Of a DNA stretch of 22,716 nt, positions 8,509-16,589 are shown in pieces; the stretch's first letter is position 1; the number at the start of each line of letters is the position of its first letter. The DNA is from SURF-33 sp964598885. Its GTDB lineage: Bacteria > Desulfobacterota > Desulfobacteria > Desulfobacterales > Desulfosalsimonadaceae. The stretch covers positions 1 to 22,716 of the forward strand of contig CAZRES010000039.1 in NCBI GenBank assembly GCA_964598885.1. Direction: 5' to 3'. The notes below the pieces were generated by a model. It did not search any database. It was not told the origin of the DNA and saw nothing but the letters and a program-made list of their open reading frames with translations. The translations under genes were made by a program, and so were the position numbers.

Positions 8509-9624
8509 ATGAAATTTGTAATCAATAAAAACGACATATCTGATGCTCTTTCCCGCCTGCAGGGAATCGCCGGTCGGAAATCAAGTCTCGCCATCACGGA
8601 AACCGTGTTAATCCGCGCCGGCGTTGATACCGTTACCATATCGGCCACTGACCTGGAAACCGGTTTTGAAGGAGTTTATCCGGCCGTAATTGAAAAACAA
8701 GGGATGGTCACGGTAAATGCAAAAAAATTCGGTGATATTGTAAAAATGTTTCCAACGGAAACCATCAATATTTCCGAACTTCAAAATCAATGGATCGAAA
8801 TAGCCTCCGATTCGGTTGAGTATCACCTGGTTGGAATGGACCCGGAAGAATTTCCCGAAATTCCCAAGATCGCCGATGTCGCATTTTTTAAAATTAATTC
8901 AGGCGATTTTAAACGCATGATCGACAAGGCGGTAAATATCGGTTACAGCGGCGATGAAAAACGGGAACATATTATCGGCGTGTTGTTGGAATGTATGGAA
9001 GAAAATGACAACCATATTGTTCGAATGGTATCCACCGACGGCAGACGGTTGTCTAAAACGGATTACATCAGTGAACATGCCGAAAACAAATCCCTTTCCT
9101 TAAAAATTATCATTCCCAAAAAAGGACTTGTGGAGGTAAACAAGTTTCTTGATCCTGGTATGGATGTGGAAATCGGGGTTCAGGGAAATCATTTCATCGT
9201 AAAAAAAGAAAACGAAGTCATTATCTTAAATCTGCTGGACGGAGATTTCCCGGATTATCGGGAACTTCTTGATATAGACAATACCTATGATATTGAATTG
9301 CCAAAAGATTTATTTTCAATGACGCTGAAACGAATGTCCATCATGACATCGGAAGAATACCGTGGAGTAAATTTTCATTTTGACAATGATCAACTGGTGG
9401 TCAGAGTGGTTAATCCCATCATCGGCGAATCAAAGGAAACCCTGGCCGTTACCTATCAACGGGAAGCGATCGAGGCTGTCTATAATCCGCGATACTTTAT
9501 CGAAGCCATGTCTTTTTATAATGAAGACAAGGTATTGCTTAATATCGGCGACGCGGAAAGGCCGTGTGTGCTCCATGCACCGAATAACCAGTATATCAAT
9601 ATCATCATGCCGATGAAAATATAG
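8509..9624 (+). CDS. dnaN: DNA polymerase III beta subunit (sliding clamp)
   Basis: A 371-residue protein matching DnaN in length and in the typical start (MKFVINKNDI), the middle segment with VRMVSTDGRRLSKTDY, and the C-terminus PNNQYINIIMPMKI (the usual ending is ...IMPMRL or similar). As a dimeric ring it tethers the replicative polymerase to DNA and is bound by clamp-loader and repair partners. The ATG at 8509 has GAGG 5 nt upstream. gyrB follows after 26 nt with no terminator, so the two are probably one transcript. In many bacteria dnaN follows dnaA; here the upstream neighbour is a membrane protein gene on the other strand. Confidence 0.96.
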   Translation: MKFVINKNDISDALSRLQGIAGRKSSLAITETVLIRAGVDTVTISATDLETGFEGVYPAVIEKQGMVTVNAKKFGDIVKMFPTETINISELQNQWIEIASDSVEYHLVGMDPEEFPEIPKIADVAFFKINSGDFKRMIDKAVNIGYSGDEKREHIIGVLLECMEENDNHIVRMVSTDGRRLSKTDYISEHAENKSLSLKIIIPKKGLVEVNKFLDPGMDVEIGVQGNHFIVKKENEVIILNLLDGDFPDYRELLDIDNTYDIELPKDLFSMTLKRMSIMTSEEYRGVNFHFDNDQLVVRVVNPIIGESKETLAVTYQREAIEAVYNPRYFIEAMSFYNEDKVLLNIGDAERPCVLHAPNNQYINIIMPMKI

Positions 9625-9650
9625 AAACAAAAGAGAAAAGGTCTATTTAA

Positions 9651-12095
9651 ATGACAAACCCAGCGCAAAATTCCAAATATGATGAAGACAACATTAATGT
9701 ATTAAAGGGGCTGGAAGCGGTTCGCATCCGTCCGGCCATGTATATCGGCAATGTGGATGTGGAGGGTCTTCATCATCTGGTCTATGAGATCGTGGATAAC
9801 AGCATCGACGAGGCCATGGCCGGATTTTGCGATACCATTGACGTCATCATCCATACGGATAAAAGTATCAGTGTTATCGACAACGGCAGGGGAATTCCCG
9901 TGGGCATGCATAAAACCGAAAACATGCCCGCAGTGGAAGTGGTATTAACGAAACTGCATGCCGGCGGCAAATTTGATCATGATTCCTACAAGGTATCCGG
10001 CGGCCTTCACGGGGTAGGGGTTTCCGTGGTCAACGCGCTGTCGGAATTTTTGGAAGTTGAGATCCACTTAAACGGCAAAATCTATTATCAGACCTATGCC
10101 AGGGGAAACAAAACCTCGGACTTGGACATCACCGGCGAAACCGAGCGGCGGGGCACGAAAATTCGTTTTAAACCCGACACGCAGGTGCTGACAACGGATG
10201 AGTTTAATTATGAAATTCTGTCCAGGCGGCTTCGGGAACTGGCCTTTTTAAACAAGGGGTTGACCATCACCATCGAGGACGAGCGGTCCGATCAGAAGGA
10301 ACGATTCAAATACGACGGGGGACTGTCCGAATACGTGCAGCATATGAATCGACGCCAAACACCCCTTCATGAACCGATTCTGATTGAAGGCGAAAAAAAC
10401 AACACCCAGGTGGAAGTCGCCATTCAATACAATGATTCCTTTAATGAAAAGCTTTTGTCTTTTGCCAATAATATTAATACCGCCGAAGGAGGTTTTCATC
10501 TGGTCGGCTTTAAAACCGGCCTGACCCGATGCATCAATCAATACGCGCTCGGCGCGGATTTGACCAAAAATTTAAAATCCAAAATCAGCGGGGATGATGT
10601 TCGGGAAGGTTTGACCGCCATTGTCAGCGTGCGGATCATGTCGCCCCAGTTTGAAGGACAGACCAAAACCAAACTCGGCAACAGTGAAGTAAAGGGCGTG
10701 GTCGAATCCCTGTTGAATGAAAAATTATCGATTTTTTTCGAGGAAAACCCGGTCGTTGGAAAAAAAATCATCGCCAAGGCCGCCGAAGCGGCCCGGGCCC
10801 GGGATGCGGCCAAGCGGGCCCGGGATCTGGTCAGAAGCAAGGGGTTGCTGGCTGATTCCACCCTGCCCGGGAAACTGGCGGATTGCCAGGCCAGTGATCC
10901 GGCGGCGCGAGAGATTTTTATTGTTGAGGGAGATTCCGCAGGGGGGTCCGCCAAACTCGGACGGGACCGGAAAATCCAGGCCATCCTGCCCTTGCGGGGA
11001 AAAATTTTAAATGTGGAAAAGGCGCGGTTTGACAAACTGCTCCGCAGCGAGGAAATCAAAAATCTCATTATCGCCCTGGGAACGGGGATCGGTCCGGAAG
11101 AATTTGATATTGATAAAATAAAATATCACAAGGTCATTATCATGACCGACGCGGATGTGGATGGATCGCATATCCGGACCTTGTTGTTGACGTTTTTCTA
11201 CCGGCAGATACCCGAAATCATCGAAAGGGGATATCTGTATATCGCCCAGCCGCCCCTTTTCCGGGTGGGCAAAGGGAAAAACGAAATGTATCTCAAGGAT
11301 GAAAAAGAATACACCGACTATATTCTCAAACGGGCCTGCGACCAGAAGGTGGTGGAGACCAAAAACCCGGAAAACCGGCTGTCCGGACATGAACTTTTTA
11401 TTTTTATTTCCAACCTGGCGGAATTGTATTTCGCTCTTCAACGGTTGCAAAAACAGGGAATTTATCAGGATCTTGCCGAGTTGCTCATGAAAACCGGGAT
11501 GGAGGACAAAACCTTTCTCCAGGACCACGACAAAATGAAGGAACTCCAGATCCTGCTGAAACGAAACGGCTATGATGCCGGTGATGTGGAGTGGCATCAT
11601 GAACGCAACGTCTATGAGATGACCGTTGTCTATGCCGAGGTCGATATCTTGAACCAATTGTTTGCGGGAGCTGCCAGTAAAAATCAAAACCCCATTAAAA
11701 TCGGCAGGGGACTGGTCTATTCGACAGATTATCAAAACGCTCTGATGTTATATAAAAAAATATCAGAATATAACAGTCCCCCGTTTTATGTATCATCTGC
11801 GGAAAAAAATACGGAACCGACGATCATCGATGATAAGCAGACATTGATTCAATATTTGATCGAGGAAGGAAAGAAAGGAGTTTCCATTCAGCGCTACAAA
11901 GGGTTGGGTGAAATGAATCCCGTCCAGCTCTGGGACACGACCATGAATCCGGAAACCCGCAATCTTCTTCAGGTGAAAGTGGAAAATATTGTTGAAACCG
12001 ATGATATTTTTACCATTCTCATGGGAGATGAAGTAGAGCCCCGGCGTAATTTTATTCAGACCAATGCCCTGGAGGTCAGTGTGCTCGATATTTAA
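9651..12095 (+). CDS. gyrB: DNA gyrase subunit B
   Basis: An 814-residue type IIA topoisomerase ATPase subunit that with GyrA introduces negative supercoils. The GHKL ATPase domain shows EIVDNSIDEA (Asn50 for Mg), DNGRGIPVG (Asp77 region) and GGLHGVGVSVVNALS. The TOPRIM domain has IVEGDSAGGSAK (Glu426) and TDADVDGSH (Asp500, Asp502, Asp504). The C-terminal signature YKGLGEMNPVQLWDTTM and the ending with PRRNFIQTNA are typical. Length is normal for Gram-negative GyrB. TDADVDGSH and the Gly-Arg-Asp-Arg segment support gyrase over topoisomerase IV, though ParE is closely related. The start is ATG at 9651 with AAAAGG upstream. Confidence 0.95.
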   Translation: MTNPAQNSKYDEDNINVLKGLEAVRIRPAMYIGNVDVEGLHHLVYEIVDNSIDEAMAGFCDTIDVIIHTDKSISVIDNGRGIPVGMHKTENMPAVEVVLTKLHAGGKFDHDSYKVSGGLHGVGVSVVNALSEFLEVEIHLNGKIYYQTYARGNKTSDLDITGETERRGTKIRFKPDTQVLTTDEFNYEILSRRLRELAFLNKGLTITIEDERSDQKERFKYDGGLSEYVQHMNRRQTPLHEPILIEGEKNNTQVEVAIQYNDSFNEKLLSFANNINTAEGGFHLVGFKTGLTRCINQYALGADLTKNLKSKISGDDVREGLTAIVSVRIMSPQFEGQTKTKLGNSEVKGVVESLLNEKLSIFFEENPVVGKKIIAKAAEAARARDAAKRARDLVRSKGLLADSTLPGKLADCQASDPAAREIFIVEGDSAGGSAKLGRDRKIQAILPLRGKILNVEKARFDKLLRSEEIKNLIIALGTGIGPEEFDIDKIKYHKVIIMTDADVDGSHIRTLLLTFFYRQIPEIIERGYLYIAQPPLFRVGKGKNEMYLKDEKEYTDYILKRACDQKVVETKNPENRLSGHELFIFISNLAELYFALQRLQKQGIYQDLAELLMKTGMEDKTFLQDHDKMKELQILLKRNGYDAGDVEWHHERNVYEMTVVYAEVDILNQLFAGAASKNQNPIKIGRGLVYSTDYQNALMLYKKISEYNSPPFYVSSAEKNTEPTIIDDKQTLIQYLIEEGKKGVSIQRYKGLGEMNPVQLWDTTMNPETRNLLQVKVENIVETDDIFTILMGDEVEPRRNFIQTNALEVSVLDI

Positions 12096-12186
12096 AAACA
12101 ACTTTACCGGGCACGGTTTCCAACTTGTGGTGGACAAAGGCAAATCAAGCACGATTCACCATCAGAAGGGATACAAGGGAAACATC

Positions 12187-13374
12187 ATGAAAACAAGACG
12201 TTGCTCCTTTATAGGGATCGGCTTGGCCGGCATGGTTTTTTTTCTGATGGTGTCCGGATGCCGGTCAATGCATACCGCCTATTTTGGTGTGGAAGAAAAA
12301 GCCTTAACCGCGCCGAAAGAATTCAATCAGGCCCGGGTTGCCATTGAAAACGCCAAGGAAACCGCTGATTCGTTATATGCCCGGCAAAAAATTGATCAAG
12401 CCATGGAGCTGGGAAGGGAAGCGGCCGTTATCTACTGGGCCTGTTATGATCAGGAAGCCGTGAATCTTCTGGCGCTTTCCCGCCTGGCCGCCTATGAAGC
12501 CGAACTTTACCATCCCCAGCCGCCGCCGCCTCTGTCGAATCGTACCGTATACACCCATCCCACTCCGGATGTGCCCAAAAGCCTGGATCCCGGTCCGCCT
12601 TTCGCGGGGTTAAAAAATCTGCCGCCCCGTATGATTTTAGAAAAAGTTCATTTTGATTTTGACTCCTTTGAGCTCAGAACAACAGAAAAACAGATTTTGG
12701 AAAACCGGGCCGACTTTTTGGTCAAACACGCGACGATTGGTTATGAAATCGCGGGCCATACCGATATTGTGGGTACGGATGATCACAACAAGGAATTGTC
12801 GGAAAAACGGGCGGAGATTGTGTTGTATTATCTGGCATCCCAGGGAGTTCCCCCCCGGCAGATGGTTCCCGTTGGCTACGGAAAACACGAAATTCTCGAC
12901 CCGGATCCCACAGAAGAAGCGCAGATGAAAAACCGCAGAGCCGAAGTCCGGGTGACGGCATCGGCATCTCTGGTTCCGGAGTTTGAACTGGAAAATATCG
13001 GTGATCTGCCCGCGGGAACACCCATTGAAATCGTTTGTTTTAATTATGATGATGACCGGCTGATGCCGATTCAACGGGCCTTTCTGGAAAAAACCGTACG
13101 GCTGTTAAAAAAGCACCCCAACATTGCCCTGGAAATTACCGGCCACACCTATGGGGAAGGCACGGAAAACCAAATGGCCGCTCTTTCCCGGCGCCGAATC
13201 AATAGCGTCAGGGATTATCTGGTATCCAATGGAATATCCCGGGACCGGATCATTCAAACCCCCGTTTTGACGGACAAGCAACCCATATCGGAAGCAATGA
13301 CCGGCCCTTCGCTTGATAACCGAAACAGGAGATGGAATCGTCGGGTCGAAATTCGGATCGCCGGTCGGTCATAG
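12187..13374 (+). CDS. Lipoprotein with two tandem OmpA-type peptidoglycan-binding domains
   Basis: A 395-residue secreted lipoprotein. The signal peptide ends in the lipobox VSGC with lipidated Cys25; the next residue is Arg, so outer-membrane sorting is likely. Residues about 40-108 form a helical region like DUF4398 (alanine-rich, heptad-like), then a Pro-rich linker (109-146). Two OmpA C-terminal domains follow (about 150-258 and 278-392). The first keeps the diaminopimelate-binding pair Asp193 (GHTD) and Arg208. The second keeps Arg337 but has Tyr322 (GHTY) where Asp is expected. It probably links the outer membrane to the cell wall. The ATG at 12187 has AAGGGA upstream. The frame is open back to 12064, but that would overlap gyrB and hide the signal peptide. 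A strong terminator follows. Confidence 0.85.
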   Translation: MKTRRCSFIGIGLAGMVFFLMVSGCRSMHTAYFGVEEKALTAPKEFNQARVAIENAKETADSLYARQKIDQAMELGREAAVIYWACYDQEAVNLLALSRLAAYEAELYHPQPPPPLSNRTVYTHPTPDVPKSLDPGPPFAGLKNLPPRMILEKVHFDFDSFELRTTEKQILENRADFLVKHATIGYEIAGHTDIVGTDDHNKELSEKRAEIVLYYLASQGVPPRQMVPVGYGKHEILDPDPTEEAQMKNRRAEVRVTASASLVPEFELENIGDLPAGTPIEIVCFNYDDDRLMPIQRAFLEKTVRLLKKHPNIALEITGHTYGEGTENQMAALSRRRINSVRDYLVSNGISRDRIIQTPVLTDKQPISEAMTGPSLDNRNRRWNRRVEIRIAGRS

Positions 13375-13416
13375 GCCGAGCCTGGATTGTTTCCGGAAAC
13401 ACTCCTGCCCTTCCCC

Positions 13417-13447
13417 CCGGGCCTTCCGGGCCCGGTTTTGTTTTTTG
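13417..13447 (+). terminator. Rho-independent terminator of the dnaN-gyrB-lipoprotein unit
   Basis: A 7-bp GC-only stem (CCGGGCC at 13417-13423 and GGCCCGG at 13429-13435) with a 5-nt loop is followed directly by TTTTG and six T residues. It lies 42 nt after the lipoprotein stop codon. Confidence 0.9.
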
Positions 13448-13477
13448 TTGACAATCGCGCGCGATCCTACCTATCTT
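13448..13477 (+). promoter_or_regulatory. Promoter with a palindrome between -35 and -10
   Basis: A perfect TTGACA (13448-13453) starts right after the terminator. TATCTT (13472-13477, 4/6) follows at an 18-nt spacing. A perfect 12-bp palindrome, ATCGCGCGCGAT (13454-13465), fills the spacer and could be a repressor site. The leader to the next start codon is about 95 nt. Confidence 0.45.
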
Positions 13478-13578
13478 TGGACCCCTGAAATTCATAATGT
13501 ACGAAAAAAACGAAATTTTCGCTTCGAACGCATTTCCAAAAACACTGACCGGCCGAAAGACACGGGGGAAAAACGCAC

Positions 13579-14007
13579 ATGCATAAAGCCGATACGGAAA
13601 CCGTCAAATCACTGGATTTGTTTAATGAGCTATCCCCCGAAGATCTGGATGAAATCGTGCCGTTGATGTCTGTTATGCCGGTTCTGGAGGGGGAGCGCTT
13701 GGTTCGGGCGGGTGATGCGGTAACCTGTTTTTATATCAGCCTTTCCGGGAGTTATATGCTGCACAACCCGGATGGAAAAGCGCTCACGGTCCATGATCGC
13801 GGTCACGTGATGGGAGAAGCTGCCGTTTTGGGCGACCCGGTTCATTTAAGCAGCGTCACGGCGCTGACAGAGGGTTCTGTTCTGGTGGTTCCCTGGGATG
13901 CGTTACAGTCGATCATGGAGCATCATCTCGAATTAGAGCAAAAGATCGCCGCGGAAATAAAAATGGTGGTTGAAGCCAGACAGGGTGTTCTGGATGCTTC
14001 CGGTTAA
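13579..14007 (+). CDS. Stand-alone cyclic-nucleotide-binding-fold protein
   Basis: A 142-residue protein consisting of a single CAP/CRP-type sensor domain (about 12-115) and a C-terminal helix (115-140), with no DNA-binding helix-turn-helix. It shows the beta-roll pattern (LFNELSPEDLDEI, GERLVRAGD, FYISLSGSYML) and the phosphate-binding cassette GEAAVLGDPVHLSSV (79-93). In CRP the cassette contains Arg-Ser contacting the cyclic phosphate; here the Arg position is Leu90, so ordinary cAMP or cGMP binding is doubtful. The start at 13579 has GGGGGA upstream. It is the first gene of a tight row with a DHH phosphoesterase, siroheme, cytochrome assembly and hemA genes, and may act as a sensor or partner protein there. 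The role is unknown. Confidence 0.8.
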   Translation: MHKADTETVKSLDLFNELSPEDLDEIVPLMSVMPVLEGERLVRAGDAVTCFYISLSGSYMLHNPDGKALTVHDRGHVMGEAAVLGDPVHLSSVTALTEGSVLVVPWDALQSIMEHHLELEQKIAAEIKMVVEARQGVLDASG

Positions 14008-14037
14008 AAACACGCTATTTTCAGGGAATGTCGGCTT

Positions 14038-15021
14038 TTGGTGATTACATCCAACAAACAGAGAATCAAACGGTTTTACGAACAGTTTGCCGGAACGGAT
14101 CGGGTTTTGATCCTCATCAACGCCGATCCGGATGCCATTGCCTGCGCCCTGGCCGTCAAACGATTGCTCTGGCGACGCGTGGCTTCGGTCACGCTGTCCA
14201 ATATCAATATCATCAGTCGGCCGGACAATCTCAATATGATCCGGCTGCTGGGCGTGGACATGATCCATGATGCGAAAATCAATCCGGATTCCTACGATAA
14301 ACATGTTATCGTGGATTCCCAGCCGGGCCACAATGAACGGTTTTCCCGTTTTTCGTATTCGGTCATCATCGATCATCATCCGGATAACGGAGAAACGGCT
14401 CCCTATAAGGATATCCGGCCCGACTACGGCGCCACCTCAACTATTTTAACGGAATACCTGAAAGCGGCCCGGATAAAACCATCGGCACGCCTGGCCACCG
14501 CGTTGTTTTACGCCATAAAGACCGATACCGCCAATTTTGAAAGAACCGCCGCGCATGCGGATATGCGTGCGTTTCAATATCTGTTTAAATACGCCAATAT
14601 CCATCTGGCCCGGAAAATCGAGCAGGCGGATCTGAAACTAGAATTTCTCGATGATTTCCAAAAAGCCCTTTCAACCTACACGTGTTCCCGCAACCGGGTT
14701 TATGTTCATCTGGGGCCGGTAAAAAATCCGGATATCAACGTAATCCTGGCGGATTTTTTTATGCGGGTCAACACCGTGACCTGGAGTGTTGTTTCCGGGG
14801 TGTATGAGGACAAGCTTATTGTCATTGTTCGAAATGACGGTCTTCGAAAAGATGCCGGCAAATTTGTCGGCAAGGTCTTCGGTCACCTCGGTTCCGCCGG
14901 GGGGCATAAAAGCATGGCCCGGGCGGAACTGTCCCTTGACCGCCTTGAAGGCGAGGTGGATCCGGGCGATGAAAAACGAATGGTGCGCTGGCTGATTAAT
15001 AAATTTGAAAAAAAAGCATAA
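14038..15021 (+). CDS. DHH/DHHA1 family phosphoesterase (NrnA-like)
   Basis: A protein of about 327 residues with an N-terminal DHH domain and a C-terminal DHHA1 domain. It has motif I NADPDA (Asp30, Asp32), motif II VDSQP (Asp93), motif III IDHHP (Asp112, His113, His114), motif IV KTDTANF (Asp163) and the DHHA1 substrate loop GSAGGHKS. Relatives cleave short RNA oligonucleotides, pAp or linear and cyclic dinucleotides with Mn; the substrate here cannot be read from sequence. Motif I lacks the His that precedes the Asp pair in better-known NrnA proteins (Leu here). The start is either TTG at 14038 or GTG at 14041; AGGGA at 14023-14027 fits the TTG better. It follows the cNMP-fold gene by 30 nt and precedes the siroheme gene by 9 nt, so the genes are probably co-transcribed. 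Confidence 0.85.
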   Translation: MVITSNKQRIKRFYEQFAGTDRVLILINADPDAIACALAVKRLLWRRVASVTLSNINIISRPDNLNMIRLLGVDMIHDAKINPDSYDKHVIVDSQPGHNERFSRFSYSVIIDHHPDNGETAPYKDIRPDYGATSTILTEYLKAARIKPSARLATALFYAIKTDTANFERTAAHADMRAFQYLFKYANIHLARKIEQADLKLEFLDDFQKALSTYTCSRNRVYVHLGPVKNPDINVILADFFMRVNTVTWSVVSGVYEDKLIVIVRNDGLRKDAGKFVGKVFGHLGSAGGHKSMARAELSLDRLEGEVDPGDEKRMVRWLINKFEKKA

Positions 15022-15030
15022 CCGGTTTAA

Positions 15031-15768
15031 ATGCAATATTATCCAGTTAATCTAAATATATATCAACGAAAATGTCTTGTGGTGGGCGGCGGCGGGGTGG
15101 CGTCCCGGAAGGTGAACACCCTTTTGGCCTGCGGTGCTGAAGTGACCGTGATCAGTCCCGATGTTTGCGAGGCGGTGGCGTCTCTGGCCGCCTCCGGGCG
15201 CATTGAACTGATGCGCCGGCACTACCGGGACGGCGACGTAAACGGCTATTTTCTGGTCATCGGCGCCACCAGCGATATGAGCGTCAACCGCCGGATCAGC
15301 GCGGACGCCGAACAGCAAAACATGCTTTGCAATATCGCCGATGTTCCCGAAATCTGTAATTTCATCCTTCCCGCCGTGGTCCGGAGGGGCGATCTGGTGA
15401 TCGCCGTGTCCACATCCGGACAAAGCCCGGCGTTCGCCAAACAGCTTCGAAAAGATCTTGAAGCGGCCTTTGGAGAGGAATACGCCCGTTTTCTGGAGTT
15501 GATGGGCGCGATCCGCAAACGGCTGCTGTGTGAACAGCATGCTCCGGAAGAGCATAAAAGCCTTTTTGAAGCGCTGATCAACAGGGGACTGCTGGCCATG
15601 ATCCGTGAAAACCGGCGCCGCGACATTGATTGTCTTCTGGCCGAGATTCTTGGTGAAACGTATACGTGCGAGGACCTTCTGAGCGAGGATGCGTCCACCG
15701 CCGGCGCGACCGGCATGCCCGGCGCCGGTCCATCCCCAAACCCTTCTGATGAAAAAACCGGGAGGTGA
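15031..15768 (+). CDS. Precorrin-2 dehydrogenase / sirohydrochlorin ferrochelatase
   Basis: A 245-residue protein of the Met8p/SirC/CysG-N family. It oxidises precorrin-2 to sirohydrochlorin with NAD and may insert iron to give siroheme. The NAD-binding Rossmann motif is VVGGGGVASRK (17-27). The catalytic Asp104 (NIADVPE) falls at the same residue number as Asp104 of CysG, and VSTSGQSPAFAKQLR is the conserved dimerisation and substrate segment. There is no methyltransferase domain as in full CysG, so uroporphyrinogen methylation must be done elsewhere. The C-terminal 25 or so residues are low-complexity (Gly, Ala, Pro). Siroheme is the cofactor of DsrAB and, in many sulfate reducers, also a heme precursor. 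The ribosome site at 15031 is weak, so coupling to the upstream gene (9 nt away) is likely. Confidence 0.92.
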   Translation: MQYYPVNLNIYQRKCLVVGGGGVASRKVNTLLACGAEVTVISPDVCEAVASLAASGRIELMRRHYRDGDVNGYFLVIGATSDMSVNRRISADAEQQNMLCNIADVPEICNFILPAVVRRGDLVIAVSTSGQSPAFAKQLRKDLEAAFGEEYARFLELMGAIRKRLLCEQHAPEEHKSLFEALINRGLLAMIRENRRRDIDCLLAEILGETYTCEDLLSEDASTAGATGMPGAGPSPNPSDEKTGR

Positions 15769-15770
15769 CC

Positions 15771-16589
15771 ATGGCGCTGTTAATCCTCATAGCGGTTTTA
15801 TATCTGGTAAGCGCAGTCGGCTACCTCATGTTTCTGTTTATTCAAAAGCCGATGCTGCACCGGTTGTCATTCGGGATCCTGGCGGCGGGTTTTCTGCTGC
15901 ATACCGGACTGATCGGATATGAATTTGTCCGGGCGGGCTTTTTCCCGGTGCATACCATGCACCATACTCTTTCGTTTACCGCCTGGACCCTTGCCGGGGT
16001 CTATCTTCTGGTGAAATATCGCTATCATCTGAATATGCTGGGCGCGTATACCATGCCGCTTGCCGCCGCCCTGATGATCGCCGCGGTATGTATTCCGTCC
16101 GTGCCGACCGATCATGGAGTGCAGCTGCGGAGTTTCTGGCTGATTTTGCATGTGGGGTTTATTTTTATCGGCCAGTCATGTCTGGCCCTGGCCTGCGGCG
16201 CCGGAATGTTTTATCTGATTCAGGAACATGCCATTAAGGCCAAAAAAAACCGGTTTTTTCTCAAAAGGCTGCCCTCGCTGGAATTTCTGGATAGTACCGG
16301 ATATGTATTTATTATCACCGGTTTTACCATGCTCACCATTGGTCTGATCACCGGATTTATCTGGGCGCATCAAGTTTGGGGCCGCTTCTGGAGCTGGGAC
16401 CCGAAGGAAATCTGGTCCGGCGTATCCTGGCTGATTTACGCGGCGCTGTTGCACGGACGCCTGGTGGCGGGTTGGCGGGGCCGCCGTTCGGCTGTCATGG
16501 CGATTATCGGTTTTGCCGCGCTGGTGTTTACATTTCTGGGGGTAAATATCTTTCTGGGGGGCCATCATGATGCATTTACCCGATGGTAG
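15771..16589 (+). CDS. CcsA/CcsB-type cytochrome c assembly protein (HemX-like)
   Basis: A 272-residue membrane protein with about eight membrane segments and the WWD signature (VWGRFWSWDPKEIWSG, 202-217) that handles heme for attachment to apocytochromes c in system II (CcsBA/ResBC). Histidines His127 and His200 lie next to membrane segments, as expected for heme ligation. The family also includes HemX, which sits beside hemA in many bacteria and has been linked to control of glutamyl-tRNA reductase; the WWD motif and the need to mature DsrJ favour a cytochrome c role. I chose the ATG at 15771 because GGAGG is 5 nt upstream; a GTG at 15765 lies inside that site. It begins 2 nt after the previous stop. 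A ResB/Ccs1 partner is not in this window. Confidence 0.88.
   Translation: MALLILIAVLYLVSAVGYLMFLFIQKPMLHRLSFGILAAGFLLHTGLIGYEFVRAGFFPVHTMHHTLSFTAWTLAGVYLLVKYRYHLNMLGAYTMPLAAALMIAAVCIPSVPTDHGVQLRSFWLILHVGFIFIGQSCLALACGAGMFYLIQEHAIKAKKNRFFLKRLPSLEFLDSTGYVFIITGFTMLTIGLITGFIWAHQVWGRFWSWDPKEIWSGVSWLIYAALLHGRLVAGWRGRRSAVMAIIGFAALVFTFLGVNIFLGGHHDAFTRW

Noticed and set aside
10538..11735. Two long minus-strand open frames opposite gyrB (10538-11068 and 11007-11735)
   Set aside because: They mirror a clear gyrB; their products are shadow-like (Ser/Arg-rich or Phe/Ile/His-rich) with no ribosome site or motif.
12064..12186. Longer start of the OmpA lipoprotein inside gyrB
   Set aside because: It would put 41 residues ahead of a clean lipoprotein signal peptide that has its own ribosome site at 12187.
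12096..12186. Terminator or promoter between gyrB and the lipoprotein gene
   Set aside because: Only a 4-bp stem (ACCG/CGGT) was found and no promoter-like pair, so read-through from gyrB is the simpler view.
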